From Acrasis kona (taxonomy: Eukaryota > Heterolobosea > Eutetramitea > Acrasida > Acrasidae), in the NCBI GenBank assembly GCA_026419775.2, contig JAOPGA020001037.1:1-64000 (forward strand): a stretch of 64,000 bases of DNA, read 5' to 3'. Numbering within the stretch: position 1 is the stretch's first letter; every line of letters begins with the position of its first letter. This document shows positions 1-10,313 of the stretch, piece by piece. Below the pieces are notes generated by a model, which saw nothing but the letters and a program-made list of their open reading frames with translations, was not told where the DNA came from and ran no database searches. A program made the translations under genes and the position numbers.

Positions 1-46
1 TTAAATATATAGTCTTATTTGTAATGCTATTTATTTATTATATATG

Positions 47-170
47 TTCGTAGGGTAGCCGTAATTTGTATCAATCAAAGATACCCGAATGGATGCTCTT
101 AATTTTTAACATATTCAATTTTTGTAATAATTGAATTAGAACCTAAAAATAACATTTCGTAGGGTAGCCG
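47..170. repeat. Pair of 15-nt direct repeats
   Basis: The 15-mer TTCGTAGGGTAGCCG occurs at 47-61 and again at 156-170, in otherwise AT-rich DNA just upstream of a transposase-like gene. It may be part of a terminal or subterminal repeat of that element. The matching end was not found downstream. Confidence 0.5.
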
Positions 171-218
171 CTTGGTATATTTCTTGCTGATACCCCACAG
201 AGAAATCAAATATGTGAT

Positions 219-1400
219 ATGAAGGGAGTTCAAGCAGATTTTCAGTGTATGAGTTGCCTAGAAGGTAGATGCAATCATTCAAACCGACCCAGTGGTTCTG
301 AAATATCTCGAGACGTTCCTTTAATGAGGTCTTTGTTTGCAAAAATTCACAAAGCTACTACAGCAGCAAAGAAAAAGAAGATCAGAAAGAAATATGGTTT
401 GAAGCCCCGCATCCAAAATGGTGTCATAAATAAGAATCGATTTTATGATCTGTATGACCTCTATGGGTTTGATCTTCATGCTGACACTCCTGTTGAATTT
501 CTTCATGTTGCAATTATTGGTTTGTTTCAGGATCATGCAGAATTATATCATCAGCATCTTTCATCAAAGCAGAAGGAAGAGTTTGAGGCACTGTATAAGA
601 CATTCAGGATCAAAGGAAGACAACTGCCATCGTTTGATAAGCGAGGTTATTGGATGGGTGATGAATTTTTGGCATTCTTTGCGGTTGCTCCTTATTTATA
701 TACTAAGCTAATTCCCAGAGCACCTGACCAAATACAGAAACGGCGTATCAAAGCGTTCATTCTACATTGCCGATGGATGCAAATTATGTTGCAGAGATCA
801 CTGTCCCAAAAACAGATTGATGACGCGGAGAAGATTTGTTTAGATCGGAGGGATGAGATGAAAATACTATACCCATATTCATCAATAGTGTTGTCAAAGC
901 TGAACTTCCATAACGTAATTCATGTATTCAAGTTTGCTAGGGAATGGGGTCCTCCTGTGCTATATTGGTGTAGAGTATTTGAACATAAACACAAAGTATT
1001 CCGTCACCATGTACAGGCTGGTAATCACAAAAATGATGAAATATGGGCAGCATCAATAGAGAACTTTATGCAATCAATGCGATGGATTTATGGGCTCCAG
1101 CAATCTCGCACCGAAAGGAATTACAAGAGGATGAAACCAGGAACCAAAATTATATATTTGAATTTGGACGAGAACAAGAGGGAGTTTGGTTATGGTGCTA
1201 TCAACAATGTCAAGAATGGAGAGATTGATATTACTCCCCTACAATTTACACAATTTGGAAAGTACCACAACTCTCCACTTTACAGCTCTCATATATCTGG
1301 TCCATCCATCAAGATAAAGCTTGAGCATTATGTTGGTAGATTAACCTTAACAGATGGATTTGTCAACACATTTGTAACCTTGAATATAATAAAAAAGTGA
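219..1400 (+). CDS. Transposon-derived protein, probably C-terminal half of a Tnp2/CACTA-like transposase
   Basis: Uninterrupted 393-residue reading frame. The central part (residues about 90-270) carries a pattern I associate with proteins of large DNA transposons: an HADTPVEFLHVAIIGL segment, then a helix-rich stretch, then EWGPPVLYWCRVFEHKHKVF. The last recalls the conserved 'FGP...WCMRFEAKH..FK' block seen after the catalytic core in such proteins. The short Cys/His cluster at residues 11-20 is too small to be a confident zinc finger. No complete DDE triad could be assigned, so the frame is probably a 5'-truncated or non-autonomous copy. The identification rests on motif memory; a domesticated gene is possible. 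The protease gene downstream is on the same strand 200 nt away. Confidence 0.45.
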   Translation: MKGVQADFQCMSCLEGRCNHSNRPSGSEISRDVPLMRSLFAKIHKATTAAKKKKIRKKYGLKPRIQNGVINKNRFYDLYDLYGFDLHADTPVEFLHVAIIGLFQDHAELYHQHLSSKQKEEFEALYKTFRIKGRQLPSFDKRGYWMGDEFLAFFAVAPYLYTKLIPRAPDQIQKRRIKAFILHCRWMQIMLQRSLSQKQIDDAEKICLDRRDEMKILYPYSSIVLSKLNFHNVIHVFKFAREWGPPVLYWCRVFEHKHKVFRHHVQAGNHKNDEIWAASIENFMQSMRWIYGLQQSRTERNYKRMKPGTKIIYLNLDENKREFGYGAINNVKNGEIDITPLQFTQFGKYHNSPLYSSHISGPSIKIKLEHYVGRLTLTDGFVNTFVTLNIIKK

Positions 1401-1601
1401 ATCGATTTATCAATAGAAGTGTGTTTGTTTTGATGCCAAAAAACCCTTGAAAATATAGGTAACGAACGGTTAAGCGACCAATACTTACCATTATTGAGAG
1501 GAATGGTAACGCAAAGTCTGGTGACAGAATGGTTGGTTTATGACCATTTCTTACCTTTTGTAACCACAAGCATTCTCACAAGATATATCTTTGAATTATA
1601 A

Positions 1602-2704
1602 ATGAGTGACGATGGAACCAGGCGTGTGAACTTATATGAGGGCCGCGGACGCCCCATATTTGACCCTTTTATTAGGGATGGTCTAGAACCTAAAATGAAT
1701 CCAAACTGGCCGTTTAAAGGAGGTCTTTTAAAGATGTTCTCAAAACCTAAGCATCTAAAACAATTATGTGCGATGGTTGAACAGAATATACAAAGTGTGA
1801 GCAAATTAGGGCAGTTTTGTGCCAGTCTTATTATAACATACGAAAATGGGCATATGAACTTCGCATCAGTATTCCGCATCGGTAGCAACTTTTGGTGCAC
1901 TGCAAGGCATAATACACTTCCTGAGGACTTAACCGAGTCTCCGGTGAAAACTCTACACCTTCTACTATCGGAAGACATTCCTGGAGTGGGAGATTGTAAG
2001 TCAACAGTTCCCTTTGAGTATTAACGTTGATAGATCCGTCATTTGATTTATTAGCCAACGATCCCGATTACTCTGGAAAGTTAGTAGAATGTGACATTTT
2101 GGTTCCAGACAACAGGTTCCATGGAGTATATGATCTTGATGATGTGGACCCCAGAAGCGGCTTGGATAGAGCAGATAAAAGTGACTTTGTATTCTTGTTG
2201 TCAGAATCTGATAACCTTACTGGAGCCCTGCTACCATATTCTGACGAGTTAAAGTCAATGGATCAAGTAGGAGTTCTTGGATACAATCTTCCTGTCGTCG
2301 AGAGTATATTGGAACGGATGTTTGGAGATGAGCACGTCCGTCTTTCGACCATTGTCAATTTATTTAATAGATTCAATAAGAAGAGTTTGAGCCCTGGAAA
2401 CATACTCGATGGAGTTTCAGATAGAATATTCCCTCATTCCTGCAGTACATTGCATGGAGCCTCTGGGTCTCCTGTTGTATCACTGAGTCAAGTGGGTTTT
2501 TTTTGTGGAATTCATATTGGAGGTTGGTCTAAAAGCCAGGTGGAGAACAACAATTACAACATGGCGTGCTCTGTCAATCATCCTGCTTTCGTTTTGGAGT
2601 ATGTTAAGAACGTGTTGCCATTACTTGACGATAAAGAGAGAAGTCAAATTGCACCTTACTTAAAGAAACATGAGGATTTAATTAATCATTACAAATTGGC
2701 CTAA
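1602..2704 (+). CDS. Trypsin-like serine protease domain protein (2 exons)
   Basis: Exons 1602-1995 and 2034-2704 join across a 38-nt GTAAGT...TAG intron to give 354 residues; the split codon becomes Tyr and the frame is kept. The chymotrypsin-fold signature is visible: His in CTARHNTL (about residue 101), a likely Asp in SDFVFLL, and the nucleophile Ser in STLHGASGSPVV, followed by GFFCGIHIGG, which forms the usual strand after the active site. No signal peptide is seen, so the enzyme is probably intracellular, like the trypsin-like peptidase domains of some protist and fungal gene families. The substrate is unknown. It lies between mobile-element remnants, so it may be cargo of an element. 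Codon choice does not differ obviously from the cellular genes. Confidence 0.7.
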
Positions 2705-3095
2705 ATAAATTGATTGTTTTCTAAATCTGCAAAACAAATTAGTGCTTTTGTTCAAGATTTGAGAACTGGCGACAATAATCAACATTTGATCACCATCACG
2801 TATGACCGATACGCATCAGTCAAGTCACATTCAAACACATTTGACATCTGGTAATGTAAGGTTACTCTGCATTCTTCACCACCTGAGTCTACAATGGTGT
2901 GAAGTACAGCCAAACACTACCAGAGCCAACCACAGATTAAGTTGTCAGACACCAGATTAAGTTGTCCTCGGAGTGTGGGTATAGACTTTTAAAGCACATA
3001 TTTTTGCACATTCGATCCAAAAAAAAATACAACAAAAAACACAATACACATGGCCAGTCTCATCCCTAGATAATGACCCTGCTTAGGAACCTACT
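2705..3095. other. Intergenic, no gene seen
   Basis: No supported coding region. The 14-mer CAGATTAAGTTGTC is directly repeated at 2933-2946 and 2953-2966. This stretch separates the protease gene from the retroelement remnant and may contain decayed 5' sequence of the latter. Confidence 0.5.
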
Positions 3096-4561
3096 TTGGT
3101 ACCACTGCTGATACTGCTAAGGACTTTCAGAGCCACTGCTACATCAAGACACCAAGACACTAACATAGTTCGAGATGCCCCAGAGATAGGTAGACATTTC
3201 GGACCTGTTGAGAAAAATAGTAACCTTCTTCAACAATCAAGAGCTATCGCCCTTCGACCTTTGCTATTTACCCGACGACTGGGTATTTACTTATCTAAAG
3301 GACGTCGTAAAGACCAAGACTATTGTAAAAGTCAAACAACTAGTCACATTCCTCAAGACGAGAGATAATGCCTTAAGCCGAGATATAGATCTAGAATACG
3401 TCAAGAAGGAAAAGACCGACACAAGTCCACCGAAGAACTACGGAAAAACATCGACGGACTATGTCAAGAAGAACAGGTTTTGGGAACACCCACCCAAAGC
3501 CGACATTACAGCAGTCCCTAAATTTATAGAGGACTTTTCAGTGTGGGCTCTTCGTAACAAGCTCACAAACAAAGAAACATTCGACGTACTTTTACAGTGC
3601 GTACCTAAAGACTTGGAACATGAAGTAGAGTTAGCCGACAAACCATTCGAGGACATAAGCTCATGTGTTTGCGACATTCTAGCTCCAAACAGGGATCTTA
3701 CCGCGTACCTACAAGATTTCCTGACAATTGAGCCATCTGTGGACGAAACAATGCAAGTCTACAACAACTGTTTCAAACAGAAGCGTAGACTGGTCCCAGA
3801 TTAGGCCTAAGAATCTGGACGATCAGTACAGAATTCTTAAACAGAGGAAGGAACAACGCTTACAAACTTCTAACATAAAGCGTTTAGTAGCGGAGGCTCA
3901 AGCACAACACTCATGTGATGACATCACCCGAAATGAAAAGGAAGGTGTTCAATGCTGAGCTCGACTCTGATGCAGACAACTGTTTCATCACTGAAGGTGC
4001 TCTAAAACTTCGTGAAGTTCGCTATAGATTTATTACCGCCGCTCTTGGGTTAAAACACATTCCAAGCATCTTTCAACGTTTAATTCGTTCGTTGCTACAA
4101 GCACATGGATGTAGTAATTTTACTCACAACCACATTGACGATGTAATTGTTCACAGCCTATCATTGGAAGAACACGTCGAACATTGCATAAAAGTATTGA
4201 ATGCATTTACATCAGTCTCATTGACCATCGCACCCAAGAAATGTTTTTTCTTTATGACCAACCTTACCTAGGTTATTTTCTTGAGGTGGGAGGATTCCGT
4301 CCAAACAATGTCAAACTCTGCAACATGCTAGAATGGCCACGACCAGATACCCTTGAGAAGATTCAGAGATTTTTGGGCACAGTAAATTTTTTCCGAAAAT
4401 TCGTTCCCAACATATTAAACAAACTGAAGCCGCTCTTATCGGTTAGGGAAGAAAAATTCGATTGGACAGATGAGATGGAAAAATCATACCAAGAACTCTA
4501 CTACCATTTGGTAGCAAAAGGTCCATTCCTACATTTCCCAGTCAAGGACGTTATACTTTAA
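3096..4561 (+). mobile_element. Degenerate Ty3/gypsy-like LTR retrotransposon (gag-like and RT fragments)
   Basis: 3208-3804 encodes a hydrophilic gag-like segment of 198 residues without a recognisable zinc knuckle. 3915-4270 encodes part of a Ty3/gypsy reverse transcriptase: a LKHIPSIFQRLI palm segment and the catalytic box HIDDVIVHS followed by EEHVEH, as in gypsy RTs. After a frame break near 4250-4270 the thumb/connection region continues in another frame to 4561 (YLGYFLEVGGF, then W-x-x-P...FLGTVNFFRKFVPN). Protease, most of RNase H and integrase are absent, and no LTRs were recognised. The copy is dead by frameshift and truncation. Confidence 0.8.
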
Positions 4562-5184
4562 ATCAATAATGAACTTAATTGATTAAATTTTGTCTCCAGT
4601 GCTTGCATCATCTTTGACGGACTTGTATATGTCTAGTGTAAGTAATTGACCGGTATGCCATGTTTGGTTGTGCTGTCCATGTCAAGTGTACAGTCAGGTA
4701 GCTGAGCACTGTATTGATCAGATTTGTGTTCGGTTTGTCCTTCATATTTCCTAAAATAACGCGAACGAAGTGAGCGATGTGTGTGAGACTTGTGGTGAAG
4801 AGAGTGTTAGACCTTGTCGGAGCGGTAGCGACTAGTGAAAAATCCAAATCTCCGCAGGCGATCCAATTGACAGAGTCTTTATTGTAATACACGTGGGTCT
4901 CAACTGCGTAGCAGATGGAAAAAAATAAATCAATACATTCATCACATTGATGGTGGCAGTGCGGAGCACTGACACCGTGTTCATTATGATGTCCTCTCAT
5001 CCGCCATATTTGTGTCCGAACCTTCTTCTTGTAACTCCTCACTCTGTTCCTGCATTGTATTTGTGCATTGTGTGACCACTCCGTGCTTCATAAGAACTTG
5101 TGTTACAAACATCAAGGGTGGGGTGATCTGGTTCAGGTGTGTTTGGGCGGTAGGTCATAAACGATGTTTTCGCTTTAGCCTTCT
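4562..5184. other. Intergenic between retroelement remnants, no gene seen
   Basis: No reading frame here looks coding; the longer antisense frames lack motifs. The segment probably consists of decayed element sequence. Confidence 0.45.
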
Positions 5185-5931
5185 CTACGTCCATCTTGTA
5201 ATCCAACTTGGGCAGTCCGATATGGAACCACGAGTACTGTCAGCTTCAGTTAAGCTTAACTGTGTAATTTTCGGTTGATAGCATTTGATGTACTCGTCTA
5301 TTAAATGTTCTTCACCGATCGCATGTAAATCGTCCAAAAATCGTTTTACGCATAAATTCTTGCTTCTTATAAATCCAACTTGCAACTCTTTTGCTAATAA
5401 TGTTAGGTTGGCAATTTCGGGACTACCATTGGAATGCCGATGAGTTGTTTGAAAGTTTGCGGTAGGGATTGTACGTGTTCTGGTAGGTCCTTATTAACTG
5501 GATAGAAAGGTACCCAAAAGTAATTATTTTCCACGACGAAGCGCAACATCAACATGCGGACGGACACCATGTAATTGGGTCTAGCTTATTTGCATACTTG
5601 AATAAATCTTTGTAAGCTCCATAAATAACTTCAAATCGGAGCTGGATTTCAGATCATCTGCTGGCATGTGAGTCATTGCATCCTTGTCGATCACTACTTC
5701 CTTCTTTCCGTTCTTGACTTTGCGCTTAACAATGACTTGGTATCCATTACCAAGAATTTCATCATGAATACTCCTGTACTCATAAGAGTCGTTCACTCTC
5801 TTCACCCAAGAATTAAGTTTACTGCCTGTAAGCCTCTTTGGTTTAATTCGCTTGGACAGGTACTGAACGATCTCAGAGTGGTCTTCAAGCTTCATTTTTT
5901 TTAACGGACAGTTGATTATTCTCAAAATCAA
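5185..5931 (-). pseudogene. Broken reverse transcriptase of a non-gypsy class
   Basis: On the minus strand a 116-residue lysine-rich frame (5931-5581) is followed, after frame changes, by RT-like sequence. A helix-rich part (RFVVENNYFWVPF) leads to LIGIPM. One base out of frame comes SPEIANLTLLAKELQVGF, then KRFLDDLHAIGEEHL. The order GIPMG...SP-A-L...E...(R)(Y/F)-(I/L)-DD is that of the RT palm in single-ORF, Penelope-like or related RTs, not of gypsy RT. At least two frame breaks are visible (near 5580 and near 5440), so it is not functional. It is a separate insertion from the adjacent gypsy pol. Confidence 0.55.
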
Positions 5932-6096
5932 GAACTAGAATATCATCTGTAAAGAGTTAGGTCTGAGCACTATAGTAAGATAGAAGTGACCAGAACAATC
6001 TTTTATTATTATTTGCATTGTGTTAAAAGTGAATCTTGAGTATTTATGTGATTGATCCTCAAACATGTTGTTGAAGATTCAACGAGTATTCAGAGT

Positions 6097-7877
6097 TCAT
6101 AGATCAATTAAATATTGTAAGTTGTGGCTTACAACACTCCGCCACTCACAGGTTCCTTGGCAACAAGCTTTCTTCTTTTTCGTATTGGTGTGGTTGATAC
6201 AGGGGCTTGAATGTCTTGCTTTGGAGCCTGCGGTTTTACCGGAGACCAGCGTTGGAGTAATTTGTTCAGGTATGTCAACTCCCGGTACACGCTGTTGATC
6301 TTCTTCTTCATCTATTTCGTCTTCATCTGAGCTGTCGTTACTCGGTACATAGTCTTCATCTCTAACCGAATCTATACCTTCATCTAGCTCAATTTCTTCT
6401 TCTTTGTCTTCGTCTAGCAATTCTTCTCCTTCCTTCAATTCGATTTTCTTCAGGAAATTCGCTGGAGCTAAATACATATTTCTTACCTTTGATTTCGTAT
6501 TGGTTGTTCTCTAGGACTTGTGATACGACAAAAGGTCCTGTAAATCTAGGAACAGATTTATCATTGAGTTCAGGTATACTCCACATGACATGATCACCGA
6601 CGTTGTACTGACTGATCTTTTTTCTGTACTTGGTCTTTTTATGTAATCCTTTCTTGATCGTCATAACATGAGGTACTACTTCTCGTTTGAATGTGTTCCA
6701 GAATTGTTTTACACGGGTGATTGCTTCTTCATCTGATAACTCATCAGTCGAGTTATCTCCTTCCCCTGTAAAAAAAGGTTGCCTGCCAAACATTAGTGCG
6801 AATGGCGATGATTTGGTGTTGGGATAGATCTTTGAGTTGATGTCCAACATTGCTGGCGCAACGAATAGATCCCAATCGAACGTATCGTTTGTTGCTTCCA
6901 GACATTTCTTTAGAATAGTGTTTCTTGCTGTTCTATTAACGATCTCTACAAGACCGTTGGCATGGTGATTGTATGGAACAATTTCATTGTGTGTGATTCC
7001 TGCAGCTTTTTCGATAGATTTTGATAAATCGCTTACAAATTCTCCACCATTATCGGTTTTGAAATCACGAGGGAAACCGAATGATGAAAATACCTCTAGA
7101 ATATAACGGGCTACGTTATCACTATCTCTTGCGGGAATAGGCTTTAACCAAGTGAATCTGGTAAAGTCATCAATTAATACTAGAACGTATTCGTAACCTC
7201 TCCTGCTCAATCTCATTTTGAAAATATCGCTGTGTATCTTTTTTCCAGTAGATAGAGATTTTGGAGGGGCAATCGGACTGTATCCGACTCGGTAATTGTT
7301 CATCAGGCGACACACATTACATTTCTTGCAGTAGCTTAAACAACGATCGAACAGGTTTGGTATGCCTTCAATTTGTCTAGAAATGGTGATGTGACTGCAC
7401 ATGATGCTTGCACCAAAGTGTCCACGGGAGTGTACTTCTTCGATAATCTTGTTAACCTCATCATCAGACATTGATTTACCGTTAATGACCTCAATTGTGT
7501 TGATTCTTGACATGAGATCTGGTAGTCTGTTTAAGGCTCCCTTTAGATGAAACGCATCAAATTCGAATCGTACTAATTTAACTAACCAACTCGTCAACGC
7601 TTTCTCTCGGTTTGGATTATCCTTGATTTTGAACATGTACACTATTGCTTCGTTATCAACCCATAGGTTGAATTTTCTACCAAGAAGGTGGTGGCTGTAG
7701 TATTCAGTATGAAAAACTACTGACAGAAGCTCTTTCTTTACAATTGTGTAGTTCCTTTTCTGCACCTTGAAGTACTCGTGAGTGGAATCCTAGGTAATGT
7801 CGCTCATCATTGATGGTTTGATATAAAGCGGCACCGATAGCATATTCTGATGCATCAGTTGCGAGTTCTAATTTCTA
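6097..7877 (-). mobile_element. 5'-truncated Ty3/gypsy pol: RNase H, integrase, acidic tail
   Basis: Reading on the minus strand, RNase H begins near 7877 (LATDASEYAIGAALYQ), breaks frame near 7752, and continues in a 458-residue frame (7765-6389). That frame has the rest of RNase H (LWVDNEAIVYMF, LNRLPDLMSR) and an H2C2-type integrase zinc finger ending in CKKCNVC. It also holds the integrase core with D in HSDIFKM, D in TDNGGEF and E in NGLVEIVNR, and a GPY/F-like C-terminal module (RFTGPFVV). The C-terminus is frame-ambiguous: overlapping frames to 6097-6129 encode an acidic stretch and a basic RKRRK segment. RT, protease, gag and LTRs are missing. A TAG stands just before the RNase H start, so the copy is dead. 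Confidence 0.88.
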
Positions 7878-7929
7878 TAGATTCGTCTTCGTACGCTCTA
7901 CAACTTCTTCTTTTCAGAATGTTTTATAA

Positions 7930-8073
7930 AGGCAGTATGCGAGTAAAACACCACAAGTCTATTTACTTCTCTTATTGGCAAATCATCCTTGGTCAAACCG
8001 ATGGTACGGTGGATACGGAGCATTAAAAGCGGCCTATCAACATCTCGGAATCCCAGAACAAAAAGTTGTATAA
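7930..8073 (+). pseudogene. 3' stump of an unidentified cellular gene truncated by the retroelement
   Basis: A 47-codon open stretch ends in TAA at 8071-8073 and looks like the C-terminus of a globular protein: LLLLLANHPWSNRWYGGYG, then ALKAAYQHLGIPEQKVV. The in-frame TAA at 7927-7929 and the gypsy RNase H boundary at about 7877 cut off the rest. I do not recognise the family. It is tail-to-tail with glyoxalase I, 13 nt away, the usual spacing of gene ends in this window. That supports its being the end of a real gene rather than chance. Confidence 0.4.
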
Positions 8074-8086
8074 TGATATATAATGT

Positions 8087-8606
8087 TTATTGATTTTTTG
8101 GTTTATTCTCAACTATCTCTATCCAATATTTATCAGGATCTTCAACAAATGCAATGTTGACGACTCCCATCATAGGACCTGGTTTACGTCTAATGTTGTA
8201 TCCCATTCTCTCCAATCTCTCGCAGGCAGCATAAACATCAGGAACCACAATTGCTAAATGACCGAAACCTTTTCCAACATCTTCATTACCGTTTGCATAA
8301 GGATATCCATCTTGCTTCTCTGTACCCCAGTTGTGTGTGAGTTCCACACATGCAAGTCTTTCCCCAAAAATCCACTGGACCATCATTTACAATTAAGATG
8401 CTTAGACGTACCTCCATGTTTGGTTCGTTTGGTACCTCCCCATCATAGTATGCTAAGAACAATAAAGAAAAGTTTGCCTTTTCAAAATCAAATTTTCTTA
8501 TTAACTTCATACCAAGACCATCTCTATAAAACGGAACCGATTTTTCAGGATCCTTTATGCGGATCATAGAATGGTGGAATCTGTATCCTTCTGTAGGGTT
8601 TGACAT
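8087..8606 (-). CDS. GLO1: Glyoxalase I (lactoylglutathione lyase), 2 exons
   Basis: Isomerises the methylglyoxal-glutathione hemithioacetal to S-lactoylglutathione in the cytosol. Exons 8606-8412 and 8374-8087 flank a 37-nt GTACGT...CAG intron, giving 160 residues. The alignment with eukaryotic Glo1 is continuous: KDPEKSVPFYRDGLGMKL, FSLLFLAYYDGE, VELTHNWGTE, GFGHLAIVVPDVY, YWIEIVENK. The four metal ligands can be placed: His in FHHSMIRI, Glu in VELTHNWG, His in GFGHLAI and Glu in YWIEIV. The first ligand is His, as in E. coli GlxI, where human GLO1 has Gln. The stop TAA lies inside AATAAA. Slightly shorter than human GLO1 (184 residues). Confidence 0.95.
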
Positions 8607-8642
8607 TAATGTTGTTTTTAAATGTTTGTAACAAGGAGTTGC

Positions 8643-8672
8643 AACTTCGGAGTATAACTCCGCGTGGAAGTT
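8643..8672 (+). other. Imperfect hairpin in the GLO1/KCTD-WD40 divergent promoter
   Basis: AACTTC/GAAGTT arms enclose an inner CGGAG/CTCCG stem with a short loop, inside the 224-nt intergenic region between two divergently transcribed genes. Could be a cis-regulatory palindrome; no function can be read from it. Confidence 0.3.
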
Positions 8673-8830
8673 AGGAGAACAAAACGCCCTTGTGGGCTTA
8701 ATTTCAGTAACACCGTATAAACATCGAGTAACATCAACATCGTGCAGAAATTAAGCACACAATTTCATCAAATCGTAATTTCAATCCTTCGAACTTGAAC
8801 ATCCAGTAAGAACTTACGAAAATTACAAAA

Positions 8831-10184
8831 ATGTTGCACTTTGACAACCTCATAAACCAAGTCAAACAGAGTGTTGGAAAAGGTGCTTTACCAGCCTTGG
8901 ATGAAATACAAGACCTATACATCGATGCTCAAAGAACGATAGTTACAACGAAAGAGAAGTTGCAACAAACAGAGTCATTGCTCACGCATGTTCATAACGC
9001 AGTCAATGGTAAGAACAAAAATTAGACTAGATATTGGGGGAACTGTGTTTGTAACAACTATAGCGACTTTGACCTCTGTCTCTAATTCATTCTTTTCAGC
9101 AATGTTCTGCGGAGATTTCAACGTTCAACCAGAGGAAGATGGTACATACTTTATAGACAGGAACCCGGGAGATTTCATAATCATACTCGACCACCTTCGT
9201 GGATCGGACCAGTCGTATAACATCGCCTCTCTTAATCAACAAAGAAAAAAAGCCCTTAAGGAAGATACCAAGTTTTATGCAATAGAGTACAGCATGCGCC
9301 ACTACTTTGTCGAGATTACGAAACTAAGAGGTGGCCATTCAATGGACCTACAGGGTCACACCAAACATATCAGAAGCATAACGCAATTAAGAGATGGCAG
9401 AATAGCAAGTTCTAGCATAGATACGACCATTCGTGTCTGGAACTCCACAAGCGGCCGGTGCGAATTAATACTGAACGGTCACAACAACTACATTCGAACA
9501 ATCATTTGTTTACAGGACGGAACGCTGGCAAGCGGATCCGACGATTGTAATATTAAAATATGGAACCTAACCAGCGGAGAGTGCATCAAGACATTTGAGG
9601 GTCACAAGTATTTGGTGAGGTCTTTAATACAACTACCGGATGGTAGATTAGTTAGTGGTGGAGATTTACGTGACATTAAAATATGGAACCTTGAAACTGA
9701 TGTTTGCGAGGCACAATTAGAAGGACACGAAGGAAGCGTCAGATCGTTAGCGGTTTTGGACGATGGAAGGTTAGTGAGTGCATCTGATGACCGTACCATT
9801 AAAGTATGGGATACAAATAAAAATAAAAGTGACATGTCTTTAATGGCTCATGGTGGTTCTGTTTTGTGTGTAATTGCGTTACAAGACGGAAGGTTGGCCA
9901 GTTGTGGAACGGACAACGCGATCAAGATTTGGAGCTTATCGCATGATTACGGATACTGTGTCATGTCATTCTCACATTTGGAGAATATTATTTGTATTAC
10001 AGAGCTACAAGACGGAAGGTTGGTAAGCGGTGGAGATGAAGACGGAATTAAAGTTTGGAATTTACAGGAGGGAGTGAAAGATAAAACTCTTCAGAATACT
10101 TATGCTGTGATGGCGCTTACTGGATTATCGGACGGAAGACTTGTTAGTGGAGGTTCATCAAACAACATTACAATTTGGTCTTGA
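8831..10184 (+). CDS. KCTD/BTB-type tetramerisation domain plus seven WD40 repeats
   Basis: An N-terminal helical segment (about 60 residues, MLHFDNLINQVKQS start) leads into a K+-channel-tetramerisation-type BTB domain (KIRLDIGGTVFVTT ... FIDRNPGDFIIILDHLR). Seven WD40 repeats follow, each with an (x)DGR-L-(A/V)-S-G turn and a W-(N/D/S) end: IRVWN, IKIWN, IKIWN, IKVWD, IKIWS, IKVWN, ITIWS. KCTD proteins often act as cullin-3 adaptors, and the WD40 propeller would bind substrate; that role is inference. The helical segment and the BTB domain are in different frames. Removing one A from the A5 run at 9017-9021 gives a continuous 450-residue protein. A 61-nt intron 8942-9002 with a poor GTTACA donor would also restore frame. 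Confidence 0.82.
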
Positions 10185-10313
10185 GATGGTGCCTGAGTAC
10201 GACATGTAACATTCATAATAAACATATATTGTAGTGCCATGAATCAATTTGCGAAATGTTAAAAAGAGATCAGATGATTAACATCAAATTGACGCGCCTG
10301 TACAAAATTATCT

